Source: Streptomyces milbemycinicus (GTDB taxonomy: Bacteria > Actinomycetota > Actinomycetes > Streptomycetales > Streptomycetaceae). From it: DNA of 41,582 bases. The number at the start of each line of letters is the position of its first letter. The first letter of the stretch is position 1. The position numbers and the translations under genes were made by a program. The notes under the pieces were generated by a model. That model had not been told where the DNA came from, ran no database searches, and saw only the letters and a list, made by a program, of their open reading frames with translations. The stretch covers positions 1-41,582 of the forward strand of contig NZ_MUNE01000102.1 of assembly GCF_002154605.1 (NCBI RefSeq), given 5' to 3'. Below are positions 19,815-28,378 of this stretch, one piece after another.

Positions 19815-20843
19815 GTGGCCACTTCAGTGGAGATGGGCATCGTCGCGACGGGCACGTCCTTCGGCGAACAGCGTGGTGTGGCCGAGACGGCCGGTGCGTA
19901 TGTGCCCGACCCCGAGGTCGTCGGCGCCCTGGGGTACCGGACCTACCACCGGGTGGCCGACGGTGACACCGCCACCGACCTCGCCGCCGAGGCGGCCCGC
20001 GAGGCGCTGGCGAACGCGGACCTCGACATCGTCGACATCGACCTGATCGTCGTCGGCCACTCCGATGTCCCCGAGTATCTGGGCTGGGACTCCTCGGCCG
20101 CCGTGGCCCGGGCGTTGGGCGCGTACGGCACCCCCACCGTGCTGTGCACCCAGGTGTGCGCCGCCTGGTCGGTGGCGCTGGACCACGCGGCCGGTGCGAT
20201 GGCGCTCTCGGCCGACACCGGGACCGTGCTGGTGGTCCTGGTCAACGCGGCCAGTGAGGCGCACACCAACAGGATGGACTTCAACGGGGCCATCGCCAGC
20301 GACGGCGCCGTCGCCGCGGTGCTGCGGCGCGGACACCCACGCCTGCGGCGGCTCTCCTCCGCCCACTTCACCAACCCCGAGTACGCGGACTTCTTCCGCA
20401 TCGAGTTCGGCGGTTCCGCCGCTCCCGTACCGCCCGCGGGCCGCGACAATCTGCATGCGGACCCGATGGTCGGGATCTTCCGCCACTTCGACCGCGACCC
20501 CGGGCGCTTCCAGGCGTTCATGAAGGAGATCAGCGGGCGGATCGCGGACGTGGTCGACCAGGCCCTCTCGCGCGCCGGCAAGGACCGGACCCAACTGGCC
20601 CGGCTCATCTACCTCAACGACAACCAGCAGGCGATCCGCGAGGCCGCCGACGCCGTCGGCCTCCCCATCGAGCGCACCAACGCCGAACTCGCCCGCGAAC
20701 TGGGCCATATGGGCGCCGCCGACCAGCTGATCTGTCTGCGGCGCCATATCGAGGACGGCGAGGTGGCGCCGGGGGATCTCGTGGCACTGGTGGGTGTCGC
20801 AGCGCCGGGCATGCACTGGTTCTGCACGCTCATCGAAGTGTGA
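19815..20843 (+). CDS. KAS III-like (FabH-fold) condensing or acyl-transfer enzyme with altered triad (342 aa)
   Basis: A thiolase-fold enzyme of the ketoacyl-ACP synthase III type. The nucleophile is C115 in TQVCAAWSVAL, aligned by hand with FabH C112. The canonical His of HQAN is replaced: the matching segment reads YLNDNQQAI, with L267 at the His position. The canonical Asn of GNTSAAS is replaced by H298 in GHMGAAD. Such changes are typical of KAS III relatives that transfer acyl groups to oxygen or nitrogen (CerJ-like) or do non-decarboxylative chemistry. Classical malonyl condensation is therefore doubtful. The start GTG at 19815 has AAGGGA 6 bases upstream, better than an in-frame GTG at 19794. 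It precedes an ACP and an AMP ligase in one operon, so its substrate is probably the acyl-ACP they make. Confidence 0.85.
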   Translation: MATSVEMGIVATGTSFGEQRGVAETAGAYVPDPEVVGALGYRTYHRVADGDTATDLAAEAAREALANADLDIVDIDLIVVGHSDVPEYLGWDSSAAVARALGAYGTPTVLCTQVCAAWSVALDHAAGAMALSADTGTVLVVLVNAASEAHTNRMDFNGAIASDGAVAAVLRRGHPRLRRLSSAHFTNPEYADFFRIEFGGSAAPVPPAGRDNLHADPMVGIFRHFDRDPGRFQAFMKEISGRIADVVDQALSRAGKDRTQLARLIYLNDNQQAIREAADAVGLPIERTNAELARELGHMGAADQLICLRRHIEDGEVAPGDLVALVGVAAPGMHWFCTLIEV

Positions 20844-20889
20844 GCCCAACGATGTGTGAGGACGTCAGGGATCAGTGGAGGGAAACAGC

Positions 20890-21189
20890 ATGTCCGCCCA
20901 GCCCCACCCCGCACCGCCGACCGCGCCCGCCGTCTCCGAGGACGACATCGCGGCCTTCGTCGTCGAGCGGTTTCTGCCCGGCGTCGACGCGGCCGAACTC
21001 GATGCGGAGTACGACCTGCTGGCCACCGCCGTGATCGACAGCCTCGGTGTGCTGCGGATCGCCGAATGGCTGGCGGACCGCTATCGCATCGTCGTCCCCG
21101 ACACGGAACTGACCAGCAGAAACTTCCGCTCGGTCGGCGCCATCCGGAGCACGGCCGAACGCGCGGCGGCCGGAGAGGGACACGTATGA
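20890..21189 (+). CDS. Free-standing acyl/aminoacyl carrier protein (99 aa)
   Basis: A small carrier protein with a proline-rich N-terminus (about residues 1-14) and a four-helix carrier fold. The motif is AVIDSLGVLRIAEWL, with S51 as the 4'-phosphopantetheine attachment site. The start ATG at 20890 has the strong Shine-Dalgarno GGAGGG (20877-20882) at 7 bases. An in-frame GTG at 20875 overlaps that site and is unlikely. The stop overlaps the start of the ligase (ATGA), so the two are made together. The ligase probably loads this protein, and the KAS III-like enzyme just upstream probably uses it. The carried group is unknown. Confidence 0.9.
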   Translation: MSAQPHPAPPTAPAVSEDDIAAFVVERFLPGVDAAELDAEYDLLATAVIDSLGVLRIAEWLADRYRIVVPDTELTSRNFRSVGAIRSTAERAAAGEGHV

Positions 21190-22703
21190 CCGGCACGTTC
21201 GTCACAAGGTTCGCCCAGCACGCGGCCACCCGGCCCGCCGCGCCCGCGCTCGTCTGGGAGGACCGCACGATCGGCTACGCCGAGCTGTACGCGATGGCCT
21301 GCCGGGCCCGCGCGCAGGTCGAGACCGCTGCCCCGGACGCCTCCCGCCCGGTGGGCCTGCGGATGCGTAAATCCCCCGAGGCGGTGGCCCTGGTGCTGGG
21401 CGCCCTGATGGCCGGCCGCCGCATTCTGCTGCCGTCCCATGAACTGCCCGACACTCCGGCGAAGGAGCTGTACGAGCAGGCGGGATGCGGCGTCGTCCTC
21501 GGCCTGGCCGCCGGTCCGCTGATCGACCAGGTGGTGGACCCGCACACGGTGTCCGGGAGCGCCGGAGGGCCGCCGCCGACACCGGTCGCTGACGACGCCA
21601 TCGGCTTTATGCTCACCACCTCCGGCTCGACCGGCCTCCCGAAGATCGTTCCGCTGTCGTTCGGGGCGGTCACCCGGTTCACCGCGTGGGGGGCCGAGAC
21701 CTTCGGGATCACGCCGGGCACGGCCGTACTCAACTACGCGCCGCTCAACTTCGATCTGTGTCTGCTGGATGTGTGGACCACCCTCGCGTACGGCGGCACG
21801 GTCGTCCTGGTCGACCCCGACCGGGGCGCCTCGGCGGGCTATCTGCGCGATCTGGTTGTCGACCACCGCGTCTCGCTCATCCAGGGCGTACCGCTGCTGT
21901 TCCAACTGCTCGTGGAGGCGGCGGCCGGCGAAGAGCCGCTGGCCGGGCCCGAACACCTCGTCTTCGCCGGTGACAGCATGCCCGCACGGGTGCTGGCCGG
22001 GCTCTTCACGGTCTTCCCCAAGGCCCGCTGGTACAACAACTACGGCTGCACCGAGACGAACAACAGCTTTCTCCACGAGGTGGACCGCGCCCGGCCGGTC
22101 CGCACCCCGCTGCCGATCGGCCGCCCACTGCCGGGTGTCAGCTGGCTGGTCGTCGGCGGGAACGGGCGCGCGCTGACCGGCCCCGGACAGGGCGAGCTGC
22201 TGGTCAACACGCCCTTCCAGACCACCGGTTATACGAATGTGCCGAGCGAGGAGAAGTTCGGCCCGCATCCGGACGGCGTCCCCGGTCTCGTCTACTACCA
22301 CAGCGGCGATATCGCCACCCGGCACGAGGACGGCTCCCTCAGCATCCTCGGGCGCACCGACTTCATGGTGAAGGTACGGGGCTTCCAGGTGAGCACCCAG
22401 CAGGTCGAGGGCATCCTGCTGGACCATCCGGCGGTCGTCGAGGCCGCCGTCGTCGCGATCCCCGACCCGGTGGCCGGACACCGTCTGCACGCCCGGCTCC
22501 GCCTCGCCGAGCCGGGCTCGGTGGGGGTGCTGGCCCTGCGGCAGTACTGCGCGGAGCGCACGGTGCGGGCGGCCATCCCCGGGGTGATCGAGACGGTGGC
22601 GGACCCGCTGCCCAGGACCTCCACCGGCAAGATCGACCGGAACCGGATCAGGGAATCCCTGGCCGGGGCGAGTATCAGCCACGCGCCGCGCGGAAGCTCT
22701 TGA
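21186..22703 (+). CDS. AMP-forming acyl/aminoacyl-ACP ligase, DltA-like (505 aa)
   Basis: A stand-alone adenylating enzyme, probably loading the adjacent ACP. The motifs are TTSGSTGLPK (144-153), NYAPLNFDLCLLDVW, NNYGCTETNNS, HSGDIA, GRTDFMVKVRG and a C-terminal STGKIDR with K482 as the catalytic lysine. The length and the FDLCLLDVW motif recall DltA and the prolyl/amino-acid ligases that charge free carrier proteins. It lacks the HDMGL signature of the FAAL at the left edge, so the two ligases very likely use different acids. The start ATG at 21186 overlaps the ACP stop. The last 29 bases overlap the convergent HAAS-domain gene. The substrate could be an amino acid or a small carboxylic acid. 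Confidence 0.88.
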   Translation: MTGTFVTRFAQHAATRPAAPALVWEDRTIGYAELYAMACRARAQVETAAPDASRPVGLRMRKSPEAVALVLGALMAGRRILLPSHELPDTPAKELYEQAGCGVVLGLAAGPLIDQVVDPHTVSGSAGGPPPTPVADDAIGFMLTTSGSTGLPKIVPLSFGAVTRFTAWGAETFGITPGTAVLNYAPLNFDLCLLDVWTTLAYGGTVVLVDPDRGASAGYLRDLVVDHRVSLIQGVPLLFQLLVEAAAGEEPLAGPEHLVFAGDSMPARVLAGLFTVFPKARWYNNYGCTETNNSFLHEVDRARPVRTPLPIGRPLPGVSWLVVGGNGRALTGPGQGELLVNTPFQTTGYTNVPSEEKFGPHPDGVPGLVYYHSGDIATRHEDGSLSILGRTDFMVKVRGFQVSTQQVEGILLDHPAVVEAAVVAIPDPVAGHRLHARLRLAEPGSVGVLALRQYCAERTVRAAIPGVIETVADPLPRTSTGKIDRNRIRESLAGASISHAPRGSS

Positions 22704-23628
22704 ACACCGCGCTCACGCCCAGGGCGAGCACGATCAGCGCCGTGCCGGCATAAGCCTGGTCCGTTGATGACCACAGGGTGTCGGCGTCCGCGAGGAAGTC
22801 CGGGTTGAAGACGGACTTTTCATTGAACACCCAGGCCAGCGGAAGCGTGAACATCGCCTGGGCGACGGCGTTCCCAGCAGCCAGGGGGACGGTCCAGCCG
22901 CGTGCGGCCACCCGGGCCAGCTGGACCACCACGAGCCCGGCGAGCCCGGCGAGCATCGGCCACACCCAACCCGACCACAGCCCCGGGTCCAGCACCTCGA
23001 TCCGCTTGGTGTCCCCGCCCGCGCCGTCCGCCCGGTAGGGCTCGGCGGTGTGCTGCCAGATGATCAGCCCGACCAGCAGCCCGTACCACACCGCCGCGGC
23101 GCAGGCCGCCACGCCGCCCTTGTCGGGCTGCCGGACCTCGGGCAGGTCGTCGGGTGTCCAAGTGGCGGCATCGACCACGCCCTTGTGGTGCCGGACCCGC
23201 TCCATCACGCCGAACACCACGGTGAGCACGGCGATCATCTGGCAGCCGAGCGTGAACAACGTGCCGATGCCGGAGCCTATGGCCGAGCCGAGGTTGTCGT
23301 CGTCCAGGACGTCGAGTACGACGAGCCCGAAGGTGACCGCCGGCAGTAAGGTGCACAGCAGGGTGACGAGCAGTCGGATATACGTCGGATAGAGGTCGGG
23401 GCCGATCAATGCGAGCGGCCGGTCCGTATAACGAGAGGCGTACCTGACCGGATCGCCCAGCTCGCTCAGCACCTCGCGCTCCGCCACCCGCGGGTCGGCC
23501 GAGCCGCGCCCCTCGACGGTGTCGGCGATGGTGGTGCGCAGCTCCTCGGCGATATCGTCCCGCTGCTCGGCCGGGAGCCGCCGGACCACCTCGTGCACAT
23601 ATCGCTCAGTGAGCACGCTCGTACTCAT
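22675..23628 (-). CDS. HAAS-type PadR-partner membrane protein (317 aa)
   Basis: A membrane protein of unknown biochemical role, always seen in families paired with PadR regulators. The N-terminal cytosolic part (about residues 1-75) is a helical HAAS/permease-prefix-like domain with RRLPAEQRDDIAEELRTTI and SELGDPVRYA. About five hydrophobic segments follow, beginning near residue 80 (IRLLVTLLCTLLPAVTFGLV), with a hydrophilic loop near 145-165. The ATG at 23628 overlaps the PadR stop (ATGA), so the two form a two-gene unit transcribed leftwards. Its 3' end runs 29 bases into the 3' end of the ligase gene on the other strand. It is unlikely to belong to the biosynthetic cluster and probably marks the cluster's right boundary. 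Confidence 0.82.
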   Translation of the reverse strand: MSTSVLTERYVHEVVRRLPAEQRDDIAEELRTTIADTVEGRGSADPRVAEREVLSELGDPVRYASRYTDRPLALIGPDLYPTYIRLLVTLLCTLLPAVTFGLVVLDVLDDDNLGSAIGSGIGTLFTLGCQMIAVLTVVFGVMERVRHHKGVVDAATWTPDDLPEVRQPDKGGVAACAAAVWYGLLVGLIIWQHTAEPYRADGAGGDTKRIEVLDPGLWSGWVWPMLAGLAGLVVVQLARVAARGWTVPLAAGNAVAQAMFTLPLAWVFNEKSVFNPDFLADADTLWSSTDQAYAGTALIVLALGVSAVFKSFRAARG

Positions 23629-23963
23629 CCGCTCTCCTTGGTAAGTCGTGAAATCGAGGAGACAAGGTCCTGCCACTCGCGCACCAGACCGGTGCGGACC
23701 CGGGAGCCGTCGGGGCTGACCTGGTAGAACTTTCGCGGCCTGGACTCGTCGGTGTTCCACTCGCTGGTCAGCAGGCCCTGCTTCTCCAGCCGGCGCAGCA
23801 GGGGGTACAAGGTGTTGCCGTCGACGGTAACCCCCGCGTCGTTCAGCGTCTCCAGGAGCGCATAGCCGTAACTCGGCTTCCGGAGCAGCGCCAGACAGGC
23901 CAGCACGACCGTCCCGCGGCGAAGCTCCTGAGCCTGGGCAAGGGTCAGTTCTTCTACGGACAC
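23625..23963 (-). CDS. PadR-family transcriptional regulator (112 aa)
   Basis: A small winged-helix repressor. The N-terminal part reads RRGTVVLACLALLRKPSYGYALLETL, followed by the recognition and wing region DGNTLYPLLRRLEKQGLL and the PadR-typical PRKFYQVSPDG. The C-terminal helix is short. The start is GTG at 23963. I see no Shine-Dalgarno upstream, so the transcript may be leaderless or nearly so. An 11-base palindrome lies just upstream at 23978-23988. It is co-transcribed with the overlapping HAAS-type membrane gene, which it probably controls together with itself. The signal it senses is unknown. Confidence 0.88.
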   Translation of the reverse strand: MSVEELTLAQAQELRRGTVVLACLALLRKPSYGYALLETLNDAGVTVDGNTLYPLLRRLEKQGLLTSEWNTDESRPRKFYQVSPDGSRVRTGLVREWQDLVSSISRLTKESG

Positions 23964-23977
23964 GCGTCACACGATAC

Positions 23978-23988
23978 TGTGCGGCACA
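23978..23988. promoter_or_regulatory. Candidate PadR operator
   Basis: TGTGCGGCACA is a perfect 11-base palindrome, 14 bases upstream of the PadR start codon and 8 bases past the end of kdpD. Its place fits autoregulation. The assignment rests on symmetry and position only. Confidence 0.4.
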
Positions 23989-23996
23989 CACTAATG

Positions 23997-26273
23997 TCAC
24001 CCCTCGGGGTCGGGGTGCTGGGCCACGGTCGGGAGCGTGATCGTCACCGAGGCCGCCCCGCCGCCGCTGGTGTGTTCCACGGTGCCGCCCATGGCCTCGG
24101 TGAGGTCGCGGGCCAGCCGCAGCGACGGGCTCTCGCGCTCGCCGTCCACCGCGCCACCGGTGGTGTCGCCCGCGATCCGGACCGTCAGCCGGTCCGGCAG
24201 CGCCTCGGCCGTGAGGGTCGGCGGGGCGTCGGGCGGGCTGTGGCGCAGGGCGTCGGCCACCAGCGTGGCCAGCACCCGGGCGAGGAGGGCGGCGTCGGCG
24301 ATGACATCGGGCAGCCGTTCCGGCAGCCGCAGCGAGATGGAGTGGCCGCCGGGGCCGAGGTCGTCGAGGGCCGCGGTCAGCGCCTCGTCCAGATCGACCG
24401 GGCGCAGATAGAGGGCTGCGGCGCGCGGTCGGCCCTGCTCGTCGAGGTCCGTCCCCGCGCCGCGCCGGGCGAGTCCGCCCTGGGTGTGGGCGACGCCGAT
24501 CTGCGCCGCACACGCGGTGAGGATGCGGCGGTCGTCGCCGCTGAGGCCCCGGCCGCGGGCGGCCAGAGTGAGACGGTCGTCGATGGGCGCCTCCACATCC
24601 GCGTCGTACGGTCGCTCGGGCGGCCGGACACCGGTGCTGGCGACGACGTACCAGCGGGGTTCCGGGCCGTGGTCCGTACCGCGTTCCAGCAGGCTGACCG
24701 CGGTGAGGGAGAAGTTCTCCCGCACCTGTTCCAGCAGGGTCGGCAGGGGCTCCCCGCGCATCATGGCCGCCGCCATCCGGCTCAGCGCCCGGGCCTCGGA
24801 CGTCGCGCGGACGGCCTGGTACGTATGGCGGGCGGCTGTCCCCGCCGCGCTGCCCACCAGCCACGCGGCGGCGAGGAACACGACCAGCCCGACGACGTCG
24901 ACGCCCCGTTCGACCTTGAAGGAGTGCAGCGGCGGGGTGAAGTAGTAGTCGGTCAGCAGGCCCGCCGCGACCGCGGTGAGCAGCGCGGGGAGGCGTCCGC
25001 CGACGAGCCCGGCCAGCACGACGGCCAGCAGGTAGAGCACCAGGGCGCCGGACAGGCCGACACCCGTGCGCAGCCCGGTGAGTACGAGCGTCATCAGGGG
25101 CAGCAGCAGCGCGGCTCCGACGAGCGCGGACCAGTACCGCACCGGTCCGGTGCCGCCGTGGCCGGGCCGGGGCAGCCGGGGCGCGGAGGCGCCCGCCGCC
25201 GCCTCATGGGTGACGATGTGGACGTCGATGGGGCCCGAGTCATGGATGGTCCGCTGCCCCACACCCGCGTGCAGCAGCAACGAGAACCTGCCGCGCCGGC
25301 TGGCGCCGAGCACGACCTGGGTGATGTTCTCGGCCTCCGCGAACTGCAGCAGCGCCTCGGGGATGTCCTCGCCGGTCATCTGGTGGTAGCTGCCGCCCAT
25401 CGACTCCACCAGGGAGCGCTGGCCGGACAGCGCGGCCGGGTCGCCCCGCGCGAGCCCGTCGCCGGGCACGACATGGAGGGCCAGCAGCTCGCTGCCGGGC
25501 GTACAGGCGGTGATCCGGGCGGCACGGCGGATCAGTGTCTCGCCCTCCGGGCCGCCGGTCAGGCCCACCAGAATGCGCTCCCGGGTTTCCCACGGGGCGG
25601 TGATGCCGTGTTCGGCGCGGTAGCGCTGCAGACCCTCCTCCACCCGGTCGGCCAGCCACAGCAGGGCCAGCTCGCGCAGCGCGGTGAGGTTGCCGACGCG
25701 GAAGTAGTGGGTCAGGGCCGCCTCGATACGGTCCGGGGGATAGACGTCGCCGTGCACCAGACGCCGGCGCAGCGTCTCGGGCAGCAGATCCACCAGCTCG
25801 ATCTGGTCGGCGCGGCGCGCCACCTCGTCGGGCAGGGTCTCGTGCTGGGTGACGCCGGTGATCTGGCGGACGACGTCGTTCAGGGACTCCAGGTGCTGGA
25901 CATTGAGCGTGGTGACCACGTCGATGCCCGCCTCCAGCAGCTCCTCGACGTCCTGCCACCGTTTGGCGTTGCGCGACCCCGGCACATTGGTATGCGCCAG
26001 CTCGTCGACCAGCGCGACCTGCGGACGACGGGCCAGCACCGCGTCGAGGTCCATCTCCGTGAACGACACCCCCCGGTGGACCAGGGTGTGGCGGGGGATG
26101 GTCTCAAGCCCCTCCGCCAGCGCCGCGGTCGGGCGCCGCCCGTGCGGTTCGACCAGGCCGATGACCACCTCGGTGCCCAGGGAGCGCAGCCGCTGGCCCT
26201 CTTGGAGCATGGCGTACGTCTTGCCGACCCCGGGGGCCGCCCCGAGGTGGATCCGCAACCGTCCACGGGCCAT
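23997..26273 (-). CDS. kdpD: KdpD-like K+ sensor lacking the phosphoacceptor domain (758 aa)
   Basis: A relative of the turgor/K+ sensor kinase KdpD. The N-terminal KdpD domain has Walker A GAAPGVGKT (residues 11-19) and VALVDELAHTN. A universal-stress-like domain follows (about 235-365, with VVLGASRRGRF). Four transmembrane segments lie at about 390-495, and a GAF-like region reaches about 600. Typical KdpD then has a dimerisation/phosphoacceptor domain with SHDLRTPL. Here the sequence passes directly from the GAF-like part through a short linker to a degenerate ATPase domain. No H-box is seen, the N-box reads LVADALRHSP with the key Asn lost, and no clear G1 box is seen. No kdpE lies beside it. 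The start ATG at 26273 has AGGAG 7 bases upstream. It diverges from the kdp transport operon across 155 bases. It may act as a ligand-binding pseudokinase and not as a phosphodonor. Confidence 0.88.
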   Translation of the reverse strand: MARGRLRIHLGAAPGVGKTYAMLQEGQRLRSLGTEVVIGLVEPHGRRPTAALAEGLETIPRHTLVHRGVSFTEMDLDAVLARRPQVALVDELAHTNVPGSRNAKRWQDVEELLEAGIDVVTTLNVQHLESLNDVVRQITGVTQHETLPDEVARRADQIELVDLLPETLRRRLVHGDVYPPDRIEAALTHYFRVGNLTALRELALLWLADRVEEGLQRYRAEHGITAPWETRERILVGLTGGPEGETLIRRAARITACTPGSELLALHVVPGDGLARGDPAALSGQRSLVESMGGSYHQMTGEDIPEALLQFAEAENITQVVLGASRRGRFSLLLHAGVGQRTIHDSGPIDVHIVTHEAAAGASAPRLPRPGHGGTGPVRYWSALVGAALLLPLMTLVLTGLRTGVGLSGALVLYLLAVVLAGLVGGRLPALLTAVAAGLLTDYYFTPPLHSFKVERGVDVVGLVVFLAAAWLVGSAAGTAARHTYQAVRATSEARALSRMAAAMMRGEPLPTLLEQVRENFSLTAVSLLERGTDHGPEPRWYVVASTGVRPPERPYDADVEAPIDDRLTLAARGRGLSGDDRRILTACAAQIGVAHTQGGLARRGAGTDLDEQGRPRAAALYLRPVDLDEALTAALDDLGPGGHSISLRLPERLPDVIADAALLARVLATLVADALRHSPPDAPPTLTAEALPDRLTVRIAGDTTGGAVDGERESPSLRLARDLTEAMGGTVEHTSGGGAASVTITLPTVAQHPDPEG

Positions 26274-26428
26274 CGGCGTACTCCTGTCCCATGTGGAGGC
26301 GCGGCGCGATCACGCGCTCCGCACTTCCATGGTGCGCTCGCGCGCATACTCACTCGATCGGTCCGAATTGCGGCAGGACACGCCGAGGTCCCCGGCCCAG
26401 GCGTCACGGGCGCGCTAACAAGGGGCGT

Positions 26429-26512
26429 ATGCCGGATTTGCTGTTCATCGCGGTCACCGTCGTGGTGTTCGCCGTCATCGGCCTGGTGGCGAAGGGGGTT
26501 GGGCGGCTGTGA
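26429..26512 (+). CDS. 27-residue membrane peptide upstream of kdpF
   Basis: A tiny gene encoding MPDLLFIAVTVVVFAVIG followed by LVAKGVGRL, a single transmembrane helix with a basic C-terminus. The start is ATG at 26429 with AGGGG 4 bases upstream. It is the first gene of the kdp transcription unit and has the size and build of KdpF, the small subunit that stabilises the Kdp complex. The canonical kdpF follows 112 bases later. It may be a second KdpF-like subunit or a small regulator. The function is inferred from place and composition only. Confidence 0.65.
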   Translation: MPDLLFIAVTVVVFAVIGLVAKGVGRL

Positions 26513-26624
26513 GCGACGCACGCGCGGCCGCCGGTCCGCACACGACCGCGATGGCCGCACCTCTGCGCCGCGCGGGCGACAGTGACATCAGCCGCTGCCG
26601 CGGCGGGGCGAACGGAGAGGCACT

Positions 26625-26717
26625 GTGAGCGTCGACAACGTCGTCGGGCTCGTCGTGGCCGTGGCTCTCCTCGGCTATCTCGTGCTGGCCCTGATCTTCC
26701 CGGAGAAGTTCTCGTGA
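26625..26717 (+). CDS. kdpF: KdpF, small subunit of K+-transporting ATPase (30 aa)
   Basis: A 30-residue hydrophobic peptide with one membrane helix, [20 protein letters not shown], ending in PEKFS, as usual for KdpF. It stabilises the KdpABC complex in the membrane. The start GTG at 26625 has GGAGAGG just upstream. The stop overlaps the kdpA start codon (GTGA), so translation is coupled. Confidence 0.88.
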   Translation: MSVDNVVGLVVAVALLGYLVLALIFPEKFS

Positions 26718-28378
26718 CCGGCGCCCTCGCGGGCTGGCTGCAGATCCTCGCGCTGGTGGCCGCGCTGGCCCTGTCGTACCGGCCGCTGGGCGACCACCTC
26801 GCCCACACCCTGACCACCGCCCGGCATCTGCGTGCCGAGCGGCTGGTCTACCGGCTGGGCGGCGTGGACGGCGACGCCGACCAGGGGTGGCCGGCCTATC
26901 TGCGTGGCGTACTCGCGTTCTCCGCGGTGTCCGTCCTCTTCCTCTACGGATTCCTGCGGCTGCAGAACCATCTGCTGCTGTCCCTCGGCAGGCAGCCGAT
27001 GCCCGCGGACCAGGCCTTCAACACCGCGGCTTCCTTCGCCACCAACACCAACTGGCAGTCGTACTCGGGCGAGTCGACGCTGGGCCATCTGGTGCAGATG
27101 GCCGGGCTCGCGGTGCAGAACTTCGTCTCCGCGGCCGTGGGCATCGCTGTCGTCGCCGCCCTGATCCGCGGCTTCACCCGGGAGCGGACCGACCAGGTCG
27201 GCAACTTCTGGGTGGACCTCACCCGGATCGTGGTGCGGGTGCTGCTGCCGATCGCGTTCGTCTTCGCGATCGTGCTGGTCGCGGGCGGGGTGATCCAGAA
27301 CTTCCACGGTGTCGAGTCGATCCGGACCGTCGTCGGGGGCCACCAGAACCTCATCGGAGGCCCGGTGGCCTCACAGGAGGCGATCAAGGAGCTGGGCACC
27401 AATGGCGGGGGCTTCTACAACGCCAACTCCGCCCACCCCTTCGAGAACCCCAACCCCTTCACCAACTGGTTGGAGATCTACCTCCTGCTGGTGATCTCCT
27501 TCTCCCTGCCGCGCACCTTCGGGCGGATGGTCGGCGACCACCGCCAGGGCTATGCGATCGTCACGGTCATGGCCGTGATCTGGGCGGCCTCGGTCGCCGT
27601 CGTGACCGTCAACGAGCTGCACAGCGTCAGCAGCCGGGCGGGCCATGCGGCGGGTGGAATGCTGGAGGGCAAGGAGCAGCGGTTCGGCATCTGGGCCTCG
27701 GCCCTGTTCGCCGCGCCCACCACGCTCACCTCCACCGGAGCCGTCAATTCCGCCCATGACTCCTACACGCCGTTCGGCGGCGGGATGACGATCTTCAACA
27801 TGATGCTGGGCGAGATCGCGCCCGGCGGTACCGGCTCCGGGCTCTACGGAATCCTTATCCTGGCGATCATCGCGGTCTTCGTGGCCGGGCTGATGGTCGG
27901 CCGCACCCCCGAGTACCTGGGCAAGAAGCTCGGCGCCCGGGAGATGAAGTTCGCGTCCCTGTACATCCTGACCACACCGGCGATCGTGCTGGTGGGCGCG
28001 GGCCTGGCCATGGCGCTGCCCGGCCAGCGGGCCGCCATGCTCAACCACGGGCCGCACGGCTTCTCCGAGGTGCTGTACGCCTTCACCTCGGCCGCCAACA
28101 ACAACGGCTCGGCCTTCGCCGGGCTCGGCGCGAACACCGCCTGGTACAACACCGCGCTCGGCCTCGTCATGCTGCTCGGCCGCTATCTGCCCATGGTGTT
28201 CGTCCTCGCACTGGCCGGATCGCTGGCGCGGCAGCAGCCGGTGCCGGTCACGGCGGGCACGCTGCCCACCCACCGGCCGCAGTTCGTCGGACTGCTGACC
28301 GGCGTGGTCCTGATCGTCGTCGGCCTCACCTACTTCCCCGCACTCTCCCTGGGGCCGCTCGCGGAAGGACTTCAGTGA
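26714..28378 (+). CDS. kdpA: KdpA, K+-binding and channel subunit (554 aa)
   Basis: The channel-like subunit of the high-affinity K+-transporting P-type ATPase, related to Trk/Ktr channels. About ten transmembrane segments are visible. Signature segments include [32 protein letters not shown] and [15 protein letters not shown], the repeated pore-loop regions that form the selectivity filter. The length matches the family (about 557). The GTG start at 26714 overlaps the kdpF stop, and the stop overlaps the kdpB start region (TGATG). The neighbours leave no doubt about its role. Confidence 0.97.
   Translation: MTGALAGWLQILALVAALALSYRPLGDHLAHTLTTARHLRAERLVYRLGGVDGDADQGWPAYLRGVLAFSAVSVLFLYGFLRLQNHLLLSLGRQPMPADQAFNTAASFATNTNWQSYSGESTLGHLVQMAGLAVQNFVSAAVGIAVVAALIRGFTRERTDQVGNFWVDLTRIVVRVLLPIAFVFAIVLVAGGVIQNFHGVESIRTVVGGHQNLIGGPVASQEAIKELGTNGGGFYNANSAHPFENPNPFTNWLEIYLLLVISFSLPRTFGRMVGDHRQGYAIVTVMAVIWAASVAVVTVNELHSVSSRAGHAAGGMLEGKEQRFGIWASALFAAPTTLTSTGAVNSAHDSYTPFGGGMTIFNMMLGEIAPGGTGSGLYGILILAIIAVFVAGLMVGRTPEYLGKKLGAREMKFASLYILTTPAIVLVGAGLAMALPGQRAAMLNHGPHGFSEVLYAFTSAANNNGSAFAGLGANTAWYNTALGLVMLLGRYLPMVFVLALAGSLARQQPVPVTAGTLPTHRPQFVGLLTGVVLIVVGLTYFPALSLGPLAEGLQ

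Noticed and set aside
26274..26428. Possible c-di-AMP (ydaO) riboswitch before the kdp operon
   Set aside because: The gap is short, and I could not find the conserved ydaO core segments on either strand.
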